Shown: piece after piece, positions 10,725 through 19,659 of the stretch | How the letters are laid out: each line of letters begins with the position of its first letter | Numbering within the stretch: position 1 is the first letter of the stretch | Source: Syntrophomonas sp. | GTDB lineage: Bacteria; Bacillota; Syntrophomonadia; Syntrophomonadales; Syntrophomonadaceae | Assembly (NCBI GenBank): GCA_016841245.1 | Contig: JAENZN010000017.1 | Span: 26,413-90,412, forward strand | DNA length: 64,000 nucleotides | Direction of reading: 5' to 3' | Made by a program: the position numbers and the translations under genes | Notes under the pieces: generated by a model | Databases searched by the model: none | What the model was told of the DNA's origin: nothing | The model's input: only the letters and a program-made list of their open reading frames with translations

Positions 10725-11651
10725 ATGAACTGGAAAGAAGTAAGCGTGCTGACCGAGGGAATTTGTGTTGAAGCAATATCAGGCATTTTTCACCACCTGG
10801 GCTCAGGTGGTGTTATTATTGAAGACCCCCAGGCAGCCAGAAAGTATGTTAAAAAGGATAGCTGGGACTCTAATTCCGTTTCACCGGATTTTCTTAACCA
10901 CGAGTTTGTGGTAGTGAAAGGATATTTCCCGGAAGAAAGGGAAATCATGGATGAGCTGATGCAGAGATTGGATTCGGTAAAGTCCAACTTTGGCATTGAA
11001 TGCAAAGTATATATTAATGAAGTAAGAGATGAAGACTGGGAAACATCATGGAAGAAGTACTATCATACCTTCAAGGTTAAGAAACGGCTGGTAATAAAGC
11101 CATCCTGGGAGGAATACCACCCGCAAGATAATGAAATAATCATAGAAATTGATCCGGGTATGGCTTTTGGGACGGGAATACATGCTTCAACCCGCTTTTG
11201 CTTATCCTTTGTGGATGAATATATTAAAGGCGGAGAAAAAATAATAGATGCCGGCTGTGGCTCGGGTATACTGTCTATAGCTGCGGCCAAGTTAGGTGCC
11301 GGCTCCATTAAAGCCATAGATATAGATGAAATTGCAGTGAAAGTTGCTCGGGAAAATATAGTTCTTAACCAACTTCAGGATGTAATAGAAATTGATTATG
11401 GCAATATTGTCGAGGATATTGCTAATATGGAGGCAGATGTAGTACTGGCCAATATAACCGCTGAAGTGGTGGAAATGCTGGTCCCCGGAGCTGCTAAGAT
11501 ACTTCCGCCCGGAGGCTATTTTTTTGGTTCGGGCATAGTAGACAGCCGCTGGCCAGGAGTTAAGCAGCAGCTGGAAACTTGCGGATTTACCATAGAAAAA
11601 GTCTTGACTGATACAGATTGGGTAGGAGTCTCTGCGGTTAAGCAGGGGTAA
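10725..11651 (+). CDS. prmA: Ribosomal protein L11 methyltransferase
   Basis: SAM-dependent methyltransferase that trimethylates ribosomal protein L11. Motif I DAGCGSGILSIAAAKLGA and the motif IV segment VLANITAEV are typical of PrmA. The 308-residue length is normal. It starts 10 bases after dnaJ with a G-rich ribosome site. The dnaJ-prmA-rsmE order is the standard Firmicute arrangement. Confidence 0.96.
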   Translation: MNWKEVSVLTEGICVEAISGIFHHLGSGGVIIEDPQAARKYVKKDSWDSNSVSPDFLNHEFVVVKGYFPEEREIMDELMQRLDSVKSNFGIECKVYINEVRDEDWETSWKKYYHTFKVKKRLVIKPSWEEYHPQDNEIIIEIDPGMAFGTGIHASTRFCLSFVDEYIKGGEKIIDAGCGSGILSIAAAKLGAGSIKAIDIDEIAVKVARENIVLNQLQDVIEIDYGNIVEDIANMEADVVLANITAEVVEMLVPGAAKILPPGGYFFGSGIVDSRWPGVKQQLETCGFTIEKVLTDTDWVGVSAVKQG

Positions 11652-11823
11652 TAGCTGTTTTTGTTGAAATACCCGCAGTTTTAGAAGGCTTAATCTGGTA
11701 ATAGAAAGATTTTCCTCCACCGGGTTATTATAATATAGACCGGGGAAAAAACATGGTGTGTCCTTTCAAGGCAGTAAGACTGGGCCAGAAAAAGGCGAAT
11801 CCACATGGAAAGGGTGTTGGTTG

Positions 11824-12576
11824 ATGCACCGTTTTTTTGTGTTAGCTGATAATATCCAGGGAGATATAGCTTATATCGATAAACAGGAAACACGTCATAT
11901 GAAGAAGGTTCTTCGCCTTAAAGCTGGTGATAAAGTAATACTGTTCGATGGTAATGGACAAGAATATCAGGCCTTGCTCATGGAAGACACCAACAATGGT
12001 TTACTGGCTCAAATAACTGAGATGTTGGTAAAAGAACACTCCCCGGAAATATCCTTATACCTGGTTCAGAGCATAGCCAAAGGGGATAAGATGGATAATA
12101 TTATTCAAAAGGCAACAGAAATCGGAGTGGCAGTCATTTATCCTATATTATCTGAACGTACTATCGTTCGCCTGCAGGGAGATAATGCAGCCAAGAAAGT
12201 CATTAGATGGCAGCATATTGCCAGGGAGGCCTGCAAGCAGTGCCGCCGTAATGTTGTTCCGGTGGTAAAACCAATCATGGATATGAACAGCATCTATAAA
12301 GAGATCGGTGATTCTCCCGCAATAATGTTGTATGAAAACGAGAAGAATAACGGTCTGCGTAAGGTTTTATATAATATCCAAAACCAGGTTTCTACTAGTG
12401 GCAAATTATCTTTAGTAGTTGGGCCGGAAGGCGGATTTTCTGATACTGAGGTAAATAACGCCGATAAGCAGGGAGTAAACATTGCATCCTTAGGTCCCAG
12501 GATATTGCGGACCGAAACCGCTGGCATAGTAGCATCGAGTATAATAATGTACGAATACGGCCTGCTGGGCACATAA
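11824..12576 (+). CDS. rsmE: 16S rRNA (uracil(1498)-N3)-methyltransferase
   Basis: SPOUT-class rRNA methyltransferase acting on the decoding centre. The C-terminal knot motifs LVVGPEGGFSDTEV and LGPRILRTETAG are diagnostic. The preferred start ATG 11824 gives about 250 residues beginning MHRFFVL, as in homologues; TTG 11821 is possible. Downstream lies an array of palindromes rather than the next gene. Confidence 0.95.
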   Translation: MHRFFVLADNIQGDIAYIDKQETRHMKKVLRLKAGDKVILFDGNGQEYQALLMEDTNNGLLAQITEMLVKEHSPEISLYLVQSIAKGDKMDNIIQKATEIGVAVIYPILSERTIVRLQGDNAAKKVIRWQHIAREACKQCRRNVVPVVKPIMDMNSIYKEIGDSPAIMLYENEKNNGLRKVLYNIQNQVSTSGKLSLVVGPEGGFSDTEVNNADKQGVNIASLGPRILRTETAGIVASSIIMYEYGLLGT

Positions 12577-12822
12577 TGGGGACATTCCTGCGGAGCTGGT
12601 GTGTCCCCTGACCTTAGCCGGGACATTCCTGCATATACCCAGGGACATTCCTTAAATCAAGGAACTTTTAAGAAGGTGTGTCCCTGTTCCTTAGACACAC
12701 TAAGGCCTGGTGTGTCCCCGCTATAATGGGGACATTCCTTCAGACCAGGAACTCCCAGGAAGGTGTGTCCCCTAACATTACTACGAGAGTCCCGCTATAG
12801 CACTGAGATCATGGTGACTCTC
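12577..12822. repeat. Array of GGGGACATTCC / GGTGTGTCCCC palindromes (REPIN-like)
   Basis: At least four imperfect palindromes built from GGGACATTCC and its near-complement GGTGTGTCCC: about 12578-12608, 12619-12640 (half), 12641-12686, and 12711-12774 (overlapping units). A further stem GAGAGTC (12785-12791)/GACTCTC (12816-12822) follows. Such GTGTCCCC-type repeats are REP/REPIN sequences mobilised by RAYT (Y1) transposases in many bacteria; no RAYT gene is in this window. The array fills the rsmE-mtaB gap and may end the operon transcript. Confidence 0.75.
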
Positions 12823-12849
12823 CAAGCACCTTAATAGAAAGGATCATCT

Positions 12850-14151
12850 ATGCGAGTAGCTTTTCGTACCCTGGGATGTAAGGTTAACCAGGTGGAAACA
12901 GAACAACTGAAAGAAGAATTTCTGGCTCGGGGATATCAGCTGGTGGCTTTCACTCAAGAAGCGGAAATCTACATTATTAATACCTGTACGGTAACTCATA
13001 CCAGTGACCGAAAGTCGCGAGCTGTAATTAGAAGAGCAATACGCAAGAACCCCTCGGCATTAATTGCAGCGGTTGGGTGTATGGCCCAGGTAAATCCCGG
13101 GCAGTTGACCGAAATTGAAGGGCTTAATCTGATTGTGGGCAATAGTCATAAAGAAAGTATAGTGGATATTATTGAAACATACCTGGCTGAAGAAACTAAT
13201 ACCTGCAGGAATTATTGCGCTTCATTAACCAAGGATACAGGTTTGAAAACGGTGAACTATACACGACCTCATCAGAGAACCCGCGGCTTTATAAAAATCC
13301 AGGATGGCTGTGAGAATTATTGCTCCTATTGTATAGTCCCATTCGCCAGGGGGCCGGTTCGAAGTAAAAAACCAGCAGAAGTATTGTTTGAGATTGAACA
13401 GATGCTTTCCTTTGGTTATCGGGAATTGGTATTAACAGGAATACACACTGGCCTTTACGGCAGTGATATACCGGGCTGGGATATAAGTAGATTAATCAGG
13501 GAAATATTCACCCGTATTAAAGGCCGGTATAGAGTTCGGCTCAGCTCCATCGAGCCGCTGGAAGTGAGCGAAGCACTGATTGAAATCGCAGCCTCTGAAC
13601 CGGGTTTTTGCAGACATCTGCATATACCGGTACAAAGTGGAAGCGATAATATTTTATGGGCTATGAACCGTAGATATGATAGAAAATATTATGAAAAATT
13701 AATCGGTAGTATTTCCAAACGAATACCAGATATTGCTTTTACCACGGATATCATGGTGGGATTTCCGGGGGAAAGTGAAATTGATTTTATGCAAAGCCTA
13801 GAATTAGTGCAGGAACTACCCGTATGTGATCTCCATGTTTTTCCATATTCTATAAGGAGTGGGACCAGTGCAGCTCTTTTATCACCCCAGGTGAATGAGG
13901 TTGAAAAGCACCGGAGAAGCCAATCGCTGATGAATGAAGCCCGGCAAAAAAAAGATGCCTTTATAAAGGGATTGGATAAGCGAGAACTAGAGGTTCTGGT
14001 AGAGAAGAAAACTGGACCAAATTTATATCAGGGTTTAAGTGATAATTACGTGCAGGTGCAGCTGAGATCCAAACAAGAAATAACCGGGAAATTTGTGAGG
14101 GTTATCCTGGGGGTTAATGGGACACCGGTTTATAAAGCGGCCAGTACTTGA
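12850..14151 (+). CDS. mtaB: tRNA t6A37 methylthiotransferase MtaB
   Basis: Radical SAM enzyme that converts t6A to ms2t6A at position 37 of ANN-decoding tRNAs. The N-terminal UPF0004 domain begins FRTLGCKVNQVET. The radical SAM CxxxCxxC motif is in CENYCSYCIVPFARGPVRS, and a C-terminal TRAM-like region binds tRNA. 433 residues is normal. The MtaB subtype (rather than MiaB or RimO) rests on CKVNQVET and on its place after rsmE. Confidence 0.94.
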   Translation: MRVAFRTLGCKVNQVETEQLKEEFLARGYQLVAFTQEAEIYIINTCTVTHTSDRKSRAVIRRAIRKNPSALIAAVGCMAQVNPGQLTEIEGLNLIVGNSHKESIVDIIETYLAEETNTCRNYCASLTKDTGLKTVNYTRPHQRTRGFIKIQDGCENYCSYCIVPFARGPVRSKKPAEVLFEIEQMLSFGYRELVLTGIHTGLYGSDIPGWDISRLIREIFTRIKGRYRVRLSSIEPLEVSEALIEIAASEPGFCRHLHIPVQSGSDNILWAMNRRYDRKYYEKLIGSISKRIPDIAFTTDIMVGFPGESEIDFMQSLELVQELPVCDLHVFPYSIRSGTSAALLSPQVNEVEKHRRSQSLMNEARQKKDAFIKGLDKRELEVLVEKKTGPNLYQGLSDNYVQVQLRSKQEITGKFVRVILGVNGTPVYKAAST

Positions 14152-14419
14152 TAAATGGTTAATAACAAGCGTATTTCTGCTGGGATAGTTGCAGCTAAAT
14201 GCTGGGACGGTATAGAATTTCTTCTGCCAGACCTCTTGGTAGCAGCACATCCGACTATTGGAGAAGATTTCAGGCAAATAAAGTAATTTCTTATTAAAGT
14301 GCATTTTAGTCTTGACTCTAACTGTGTTTTAGGTAACTATTAATTCGGACCATTCATTTTTATATAGCTTTAACAGCTAAATGAAAATAATTTTGATATA
14401 CTATAGAGGAGGTGAAGTA

Positions 14420-14773
14420 ATGCCTGATAACAATGATTGTATCTTTTGCAAGATAATTGCTGGCGAGATTCCGTCTAAAATAGTATTTCAAGATGACCTG
14501 CTTATTGCTATCGAAGATATTAGTCCTACTGCTCCAGTGCATCTTTTAATTATCCCCAGGGAACATATCGATTCCTTGAATGAAGTCAACCACAGCCATA
14601 GTGAAATTTTGAGCCAAATTCAGATAAAAGCTGCAGTGATTGCCAGGGAGATGAATATAGACCAGAATGGTTACCGCCTGGTTAATAACTGTGGTGAGTG
14701 GGGGGGACAGACTGTAATGCACCTCCATTATCACCTTTTAGGGGGAAGAAAAATGGCCTGGCCAGCAGGCTAA
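14420..14773 (+). CDS. HIT-family nucleotide hydrolase (PKCI/Hint type)
   Basis: Small histidine-triad protein, likely a purine-nucleoside phosphoramidase. The family CIFCKIIAGEIPS N-terminus and the catalytic triad HLHYHLL near the C-terminus are present. ATG 14420 with AGGAGGTGAAG gives about 117 residues. The ~270 bases between it and mtaB hold no gene; a TTGACT near 14311 may be part of its promoter. Confidence 0.94.
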   Translation: MPDNNDCIFCKIIAGEIPSKIVFQDDLLIAIEDISPTAPVHLLIIPREHIDSLNEVNHSHSEILSQIQIKAAVIAREMNIDQNGYRLVNNCGEWGGQTVMHLHYHLLGGRKMAWPAG

Positions 14774-14848
14774 TCTTGACTCCATGCCCATTGAAATAGT
14801 ACAATATAATGGCATTTATATAGCCCAAACGATGAGGGGAGGGAAATG

Positions 14849-15025
14849 ATGAGCGAAGTTAAAGTAGGAAAAAATGAATCCCTGGATAGTGCTTTAAGAA
14901 GGTTCAAAAGATCCTGTCAAAAGTCTGGGGTTATGCAAGATATAAGGAAGCATGATCATTATGAAAAACCAAGTATTAAGAAGAAAAAGAAATCAGAAGC
15001 TGCACGCAAGAAGAAGAAATTTTAG
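14849..15025 (+). CDS. rpsU: 30S ribosomal protein S21
   Basis: A 58-residue basic protein of the small subunit. It contains [19 protein letters not shown], the conserved S21 core, and a lysine-rich tail. ATG 14849 (or 14846) follows GGGGAGGG. It is followed within 12 bases by yqeY, the usual Firmicute pairing. Confidence 0.96.
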   Translation: MSEVKVGKNESLDSALRRFKRSCQKSGVMQDIRKHDHYEKPSIKKKKKSEAARKKKKF

Positions 15026-15036
15026 GGGGGAATAAG

Positions 15037-15486
15037 TTGTCCCTAGCTGATAGATTGCTCGATGATATGAAAAAGGCCATGAAAGATAGAGAAGCCGGCA
15101 AAACCAGGCTGGCTACCATTAGAATGGTTAGAGCAGCACAGAAGGAAGCTGAAATAGCAAAAAGAGATGTGTTAACTGACCAGGAAATGCTGGACATTTT
15201 AAGTCGCGAGCAAAAAAAACGCCGAGATGTAATGGGCGATTATCAAAAAGCGAATAGATTGGAAGATGTTATTCGTTTGCAGGAAGAAATATCAGTAATT
15301 CAGGAATACCTTCCCGAGCAGTTAGACGAAAGTGAAATAAGGGCTATAATTGAAAAAGCGGTACAAGATCTGGGGGCCAAAAGTGCAGGCGAAACCGGAA
15401 AAGTGATGAAGGAAATCATGCCTGGATTAAAAGGCCGAGCAGATGGGAAACTAATAAATCAACTGGTTAAAAAAATACTTCAGTAA
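15037..15486 (+). CDS. yqeY: YqeY/GatB-like domain protein
   Basis: 149-residue protein with the helical YqeY domain related to the tail of the aspartyl/glutamyl-tRNA amidotransferase subunit GatB. Typical segments are RLATIRMVRAAQKEAEI and GKVMKEIMPGLKGRADGKL. It may bind tRNA; its exact role is not established. TTG 15037 is chosen because GGGGGGAA lies at correct spacing. Forms an operon with rpsU and is closed by a terminator. Confidence 0.92.
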   Translation: MSLADRLLDDMKKAMKDREAGKTRLATIRMVRAAQKEAEIAKRDVLTDQEMLDILSREQKKRRDVMGDYQKANRLEDVIRLQEEISVIQEYLPEQLDESEIRAIIEKAVQDLGAKSAGETGKVMKEIMPGLKGRADGKLINQLVKKILQ

Positions 15487-15495
15487 AAGCTTATA

Positions 15496-15548
15496 AAAGC
15501 CTGTTAAGGATTAATATTATTCTTAGCAGGCTTTTTGTTTTTTTTATA
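15496..15548 (+). terminator. Rho-independent terminator after rpsU-yqeY
   Basis: AAAGCCTG (15496-15503) pairs with CAGGCTTT (15527-15534), extended by TTAAG/CTTAG-type pairing, and is followed by a long T-rich run. Confidence 0.9.
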
Positions 15549-15592
15549 AATACAGTAAAATAAAAACAATATAAATAAGTGGAGGAACGGAT

Positions 15593-15709
15593 ATGAGTTT
15601 TATCAAAAGCACTCGGGGAAAAAAGCGGCAAAGAATATTTTTGTATGTAGTTGCTGGCCTGGTTATTGTATCTTTTTTATCCAGCATAGTTGTAGTCAAT
15701 TTTATATAA
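15593..15709 (+). CDS. 38-residue single-span membrane peptide
   Basis: Not recognised. A GTGGAGGAACGG ribosome site lies 8 bases before ATG. The product has a basic N-terminus (KSTRGKKRQR) followed by about 20 hydrophobic residues and ends at once, so it should be a membrane peptide with its N-terminus inside. It stands alone between a terminator and the sigma-54 activator. The strong ribosome site is the main support. Confidence 0.55.
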   Translation: MSFIKSTRGKKRQRIFLYVVAGLVIVSFLSSIVVVNFI

Positions 15710-15824
15710 GCATTTTATGTTGAGTAAAGTATCTCACAACATAAAAATTACTTTAATAATTATCATAACAATCAAGGTCTTAAATACCCGTCATGATATT
15801 ACTGAATAAATTATCCTGCTATGT

Positions 15825-15864
15825 TATAATAGTCGCAAAGACAAAAAACGACTTATTGCGACTA
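15825..15864 (+). promoter_or_regulatory. Candidate -10 box overlapping a 9-bp dyad upstream of the sigma-54 activator
   Basis: TATAAT (15825-15830) is followed by TAGTCGCAA (15830-15838) and its exact complement TTGCGACTA (15856-15864), 17 bases apart. No good -35 is seen. A dyad at the expected transcription start suggests an operator or autoregulatory site. Confidence 0.45.
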
Positions 15865-15898
15865 ACTTTTGATCTTCTTGAGAAAAGGAGGTATTTCC

Positions 15899-17686
15899 TT
15901 GGCACAAATGCAGCCGATTAATACTATCAATGTTGGAGAAGCGATGACCTGCGATTTTGGACGTGTTAGCAGGGATACTGCAGTAGAGACGGTAATCAGT
16001 ATGATGCTGCAGAATCACTGGGGAGAAGTTGTCATTGAAGATGATCGAGATGGTTTCCAGCTGGTAACCAAAGAGCATCTTATGAGGTGTGTGGAAAACG
16101 GTTTTCCGCCCCATCTTCCCATATCTGAAATGGGCAGAAAAAATACTATTACTACTACTGTTGAGGAACCTTTGGTGGAGGCCCGGGAGCTTATGAGGCA
16201 ACTCAAGATTGGACGGCTGCCAGTAAAGGATATTACGGGGAGCATTGTTGGCATGTTAACTGCCAGAGATGTATGTAATGGATTTTGTGATAAATTAGAA
16301 ATGCTCGGCGAACATATGTATGCCATATTGGACAACATTAGCGAAGCTATTCAAGTAATTGACTGCCAGGGAAGAGTGGTCTTCTGGAATCGAAGTGCAG
16401 AAGATTTATTTGGGATTAAAACCGAGAATATTCTCGGCTATAAAATGGAGGAATTTTATCCTGACGATATTACCCTGAAAGTAATAGCTACCGGCGAATC
16501 ATATCCTAATATTTTGTGCGAATTAAGGGAAGGCTTATATGTGGCTCGTAATGCTGTGCCGGTGATTATGCAGGATGGAAATATTGTTGGAGCAGTTTCT
16601 ACTACTACCAATGTAAGCCAGTCTAAAAATTTAATTGAAGAATTAAACCGCGTTAACAGCCGAGTAAAACAGCTGGAGGAAAGAATCGTAAATAAAGAAG
16701 AAATTAGTAAAGAGCCCTTCTACACTATTGATATAGAAACTAAAAGAGTATTATTGCAGGCCAAGAGGGTGGGAGGAACTGATGCCACGGTGCTGATCCA
16801 GGGAGAGAGCGGTACCGGCAAAGAACTGATGGCCAATGTAATTTATCAAAATAGCAAACGGGCTAAACAAGCATTTATTGCAGTTAACTGCAGTGCCATT
16901 CCCAGTACCTTATTTGAAAGTGAGATGTTCGGTTATGAAGCGGGCAGCTTTACCGGCGGCAACAAATCTGGAAAGCAGGGGAAATTTGAGCTTGCAAATG
17001 GGGGAACCATATTTTTAGATGAGATAGGCGAACTCCCTCTGGATATGCAGGCCAAGCTGTTAAGGGTAATTCAAGAACGCAAGTTTTACCGGGTGGGTGG
17101 TACCGCAACGGTGGAAGTAAATGTAAGGTTAATTGCAGCTACTAATAAGGATCTGGCCCGACTGGTTGCAGAAGGGAAATTCCGGGAGGATCTTTTTTAT
17201 CGATTAAATGTAGTAACATTGGACATACCCCCGTTAAGAAAAAGGCAGGAAGATATAATCGGTTTGACCAAGAGATTTATCAGTGAAATGGAATGTGTGT
17301 ATATGCGGTCCATATCCGGGATTGATCAGCAGGTCTTGGACTTATTTCGGGTTTATGAGTGGCCGGGGAATGTACGGCAGCTGCATAACCTGTTGGAAAG
17401 CGTGATTATTCTTATGGAGGATGACTTTATCAGCCTTAATTCTCTGGCCGAGGCTGGAGTATTAGAGAACTTAGGCGGTAATAACGATCTTCTTAATACA
17501 GATCAAATTTTGGAAGATGATCTGGAAGTGCCAAATTTGGATGAATTATTGGTTAAGAGAGAGCGAGAGGTAATTATACGGGCTATGGAAGAATGCAAAC
17601 ACAATAAAGCGCGTGCGGCCAAGAAACTAGGGATTCCTCGCAGTACGTTGTATTATAAACTGAAGGCCCTGGGGATATCAGATTAA
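15899..17686 (+). CDS. Sigma-54-dependent transcriptional activator with CBS pair and PAS domain
   Basis: Enhancer-binding protein. Order: a CBS pair (residues ~1-135), a PAS domain (~140-250, with [20 protein letters not shown]), a linker coiled coil, an AAA+ domain (~285-510) and a C-terminal Fis-type helix-turn-helix ([19 protein letters not shown]). Walker A is GESGTGKE, Walker B is TIFLDEIGE, and the sigma-54 contact loop reads GSFTGG instead of GAFTGA. CBS pairs bind adenosyl nucleotides, so energy charge or CoA derivatives could be sensed; this is inference. TTG 15899 is chosen for AAGGAGGT. It lies directly upstream of a -24/-12 promoter and is the obvious regulator of the Hdr operon. 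Confidence 0.93.
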   Translation: MAQMQPINTINVGEAMTCDFGRVSRDTAVETVISMMLQNHWGEVVIEDDRDGFQLVTKEHLMRCVENGFPPHLPISEMGRKNTITTTVEEPLVEARELMRQLKIGRLPVKDITGSIVGMLTARDVCNGFCDKLEMLGEHMYAILDNISEAIQVIDCQGRVVFWNRSAEDLFGIKTENILGYKMEEFYPDDITLKVIATGESYPNILCELREGLYVARNAVPVIMQDGNIVGAVSTTTNVSQSKNLIEELNRVNSRVKQLEERIVNKEEISKEPFYTIDIETKRVLLQAKRVGGTDATVLIQGESGTGKELMANVIYQNSKRAKQAFIAVNCSAIPSTLFESEMFGYEAGSFTGGNKSGKQGKFELANGGTIFLDEIGELPLDMQAKLLRVIQERKFYRVGGTATVEVNVRLIAATNKDLARLVAEGKFREDLFYRLNVVTLDIPPLRKRQEDIIGLTKRFISEMECVYMRSISGIDQQVLDLFRVYEWPGNVRQLHNLLESVIILMEDDFISLNSLAEAGVLENLGGNNDLLNTDQILEDDLEVPNLDELLVKREREVIIRAMEECKHNKARAAKKLGIPRSTLYYKLKALGISD

Positions 17687-17876
17687 GAAAAAGTTTAAGT
17701 ACTAAAATTATCCCAGCCTGGATAACTAATTTCTGTTCTTGTGACAATGATAATTCTTATAGTTGCACCGAGGGTTAAGGGTAAAACTGGAATTTTAATT
17801 TCCGATTTTATGTGCATTAGGGGAACACTTTGTGAAATAGCGAAAATGTGAATAAAATGTCGAAGGACAAATTTGG

Positions 17877-17916
17877 AGTGTCAGTTTTTTAGAATTAATT
17901 CTAGAAAGCTGACACT
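17877..17916. promoter_or_regulatory. 40-bp dyad, candidate upstream activating site (copy 1)
   Basis: AGTGTCAG (17877-17884) and CTGACACT (17909-17916) flank an inner palindrome AGAATTAATTCT; 18 of 20 bases of each half are symmetric. It lies 61 bases before the -24 element. A second dyad with the same ends and the same 40-bp length is at 31511-31550. The rest of the 17687-18071 gap shows no gene. Confidence 0.7.
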
Positions 17917-17977
17917 TTTATATTTCGCAAACCGGGATATACTGCTCTTTACTGGGCAACTTATATTTAACAGGGGT

Positions 17978-17993
17978 TGGCATATTAATTGCA
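17978..17993 (+). promoter_or_regulatory. Sigma-54 (-24/-12) promoter of the Hdr/CoA-transferase cluster
   Basis: TGGCAT-N5-TTGCA has GG and GC separated by exactly 10 bases and differs from consensus TGGCAC-N5-TTGCW at one position. It is about 80 bases before the first hdr gene and just downstream of a sigma-54 activator gene and a dyad. Confidence 0.85.
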
Positions 17994-18071
17994 ATTATAA
18001 TAACCACAACAAAGTGATTTCGAATTCGGTTTGTTCTGGGAAAAAACACTGGCAAAGGAGATGTAGATAAT

Positions 18072-18701
18072 TTGCCCAGAGAAAATATGACTCAGTGGGA
18101 TGATAAATTATATCAAAAGGTAGACCGATATAATCTGGTGCCTAACCTGGATGAATGCCTGCAGTGCGGAAAATGTACCGGCAACTGTCCGGTAGCAGCG
18201 TTGCATCCATCTTATAATCCCCGGCAGATAGTACACGATATATTACTGGGAGAACTTGATAGAGTACTGCAGAGTGAAGAAATCTGGAGATGTTTATGGT
18301 GTGCGAATTGTTACCGGGTATGTCCGGTTGATATTCATTACCCGCTGCTTATGATGCAGCTGCGCTATCTGGCACTTGAGAATGGTTATGGACTTAAATA
18401 CGTTACGCCCATAAATAAATATGCTTATCGGTCCCTGGAATGTGGATTGACTTTTGTTCCAGGGAAAAAAGGGGTAGAAAAAATAAAAGGCTTGCGTGAA
18501 GGAATAGGGGTTGAACCCTGGCCAAAGGTATCAAAAAAAGCTATTCATGAATATGGTGAAATATTTAAACAAACCGGAGCTTATGATTGGATGAAAGCCC
18601 TGGATGAAGTGCAGGCTAAAGGCGAAGAAAAACCAGTAACACTTACATTTTTGGGGGGGAGATTAGTAGATGAGCGCTATGACACAGAAGAGGGTAATTA
18701 A
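18072..18701 (+). CDS. hdrC: HdrC-like ferredoxin-type subunit (first copy)
   Basis: Electron-transfer subunit related to heterodisulfide reductase HdrC. Two [4Fe-4S] motifs are seen: CLQCGKCTGNCP (29-40) and CLWCANCYRVCP (74-85). The 209-residue length fits HdrC plus a C-terminal extension. TTG 18072 follows an AAAGGAGATG site. It is first in a tightly packed set hdrC-hdrB-hdrA-hdrC-hdrB and overlaps the next gene by 32 bases. In non-methanogens such sets are thought to move electrons between a dehydrogenase and a thiol or quinone acceptor; the partner here is unknown. Confidence 0.9.
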   Translation: MPRENMTQWDDKLYQKVDRYNLVPNLDECLQCGKCTGNCPVAALHPSYNPRQIVHDILLGELDRVLQSEEIWRCLWCANCYRVCPVDIHYPLLMMQLRYLALENGYGLKYVTPINKYAYRSLECGLTFVPGKKGVEKIKGLREGIGVEPWPKVSKKAIHEYGEIFKQTGAYDWMKALDEVQAKGEEKPVTLTFLGGRLVDERYDTEEGN

Positions 18702-19659
18702 ACCCCAGGAACGTATTCCGCAAATCCCCGAAAAAATATTTCTCTTCCGCAGTTGTACAGGTAGTATGGAATACCCGGGGACTGAGCATTGCGTCGAGTT
18801 TGTGCTTAAGAAATTGGGAATAGAAGTGGTGAAAGATCCTGACCAGAGCTGCTGTTCGGGCTATATTCTTACCTGTTCCGGATATCCTGCCGAGCCCTCG
18901 CTGGCAGTCACCGCCCGCAACCTGGCTATGGTGGAGCAAAAATATGGTCTGGATACCTATGTTTTCTGTAATGGGTGTTTTGGCTACAATAAAGAATTAA
19001 AGCACATTCTGGATCATCATCCGGAGTATAAGAATATGGCTAACGATTTGATTGGACAATGGGGATATCATTACGAAGGAACCAGTACTGTTTACCATGT
19101 GCAGGAATTATATTCTCTGCTGCTGGATCGGATTAAAGAAAATGTAGTTCGGCCTTTAACTGGGTTAAGAGTAGCGTCCCACTATGGCTGCCATTACCTG
19201 GCTCAACAGTATGGCATTCTGGACGAAGGGGATATGCCTACCTTCCATGAAGAAATTTACGAAGCCCTGGGAGCAACCCCGGTTTTTTATAAAGAGAGAA
19301 GGATGTGCTGTGCTTATGCAGTGGGACGGGGATTTACTCACCCGGAAAATGTGGTTCAGCCTCATCTGGCCAGGAAGTTCGATAGTGCCAAAGCAGAAGG
19401 CGTAGAAATAATGACCACTACCTGCCCGGGATGCAATGTAGCCCTGGACCGGGAACAGCCTAAACTTAAAAAAAGAGGTTTTGGCCCGTATGATATTCCG
19501 GTTGTCGATTTGGGACAGCTTATAGCTCTGGCGCTAGGAGCTCCAATAGAAGAAATTGGGTTTAATGCAAATTCAACCCCGGTTGAGCCGGTTCTAAAAA
19601 AACTGGGGTTTTTTAAAGATGATTATGGGGTTTGGGAAAGGAGATTTGTAAATGAATAA
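18670..19659 (+). CDS. hdrB: HdrB-like subunit with two CCG domains (first copy)
   Basis: Heterodisulfide-reductase B-like protein that should carry non-cubane [4Fe-4S] clusters. The two cysteine-rich domains read FRSCTGS / SCCSGY / FCNGCF and HYGCHY / MCCAYA / TCPGCN. The CCG signature is altered to CCS and CCA, so cluster geometry may differ from canonical HdrB. 329 residues. It overlaps hdrC by 32 bases and the next gene by 8, suggesting translational coupling. The downstream copy has the canonical CCG, so the two HdrB proteins are probably not interchangeable. Confidence 0.88.
   Translation: MSAMTQKRVIKPQERIPQIPEKIFLFRSCTGSMEYPGTEHCVEFVLKKLGIEVVKDPDQSCCSGYILTCSGYPAEPSLAVTARNLAMVEQKYGLDTYVFCNGCFGYNKELKHILDHHPEYKNMANDLIGQWGYHYEGTSTVYHVQELYSLLLDRIKENVVRPLTGLRVASHYGCHYLAQQYGILDEGDMPTFHEEIYEALGATPVFYKERRMCCAYAVGRGFTHPENVVQPHLARKFDSAKAEGVEIMTTTCPGCNVALDREQPKLKKRGFGPYDIPVVDLGQLIALALGAPIEEIGFNANSTPVEPVLKKLGFFKDDYGVWERRFVNE

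Noticed and set aside
12577..12822. CRISPR array
   Set aside because: Units are palindromic, irregularly spaced and overlapping, without uniform spacers; they fit REPIN-like repeats.
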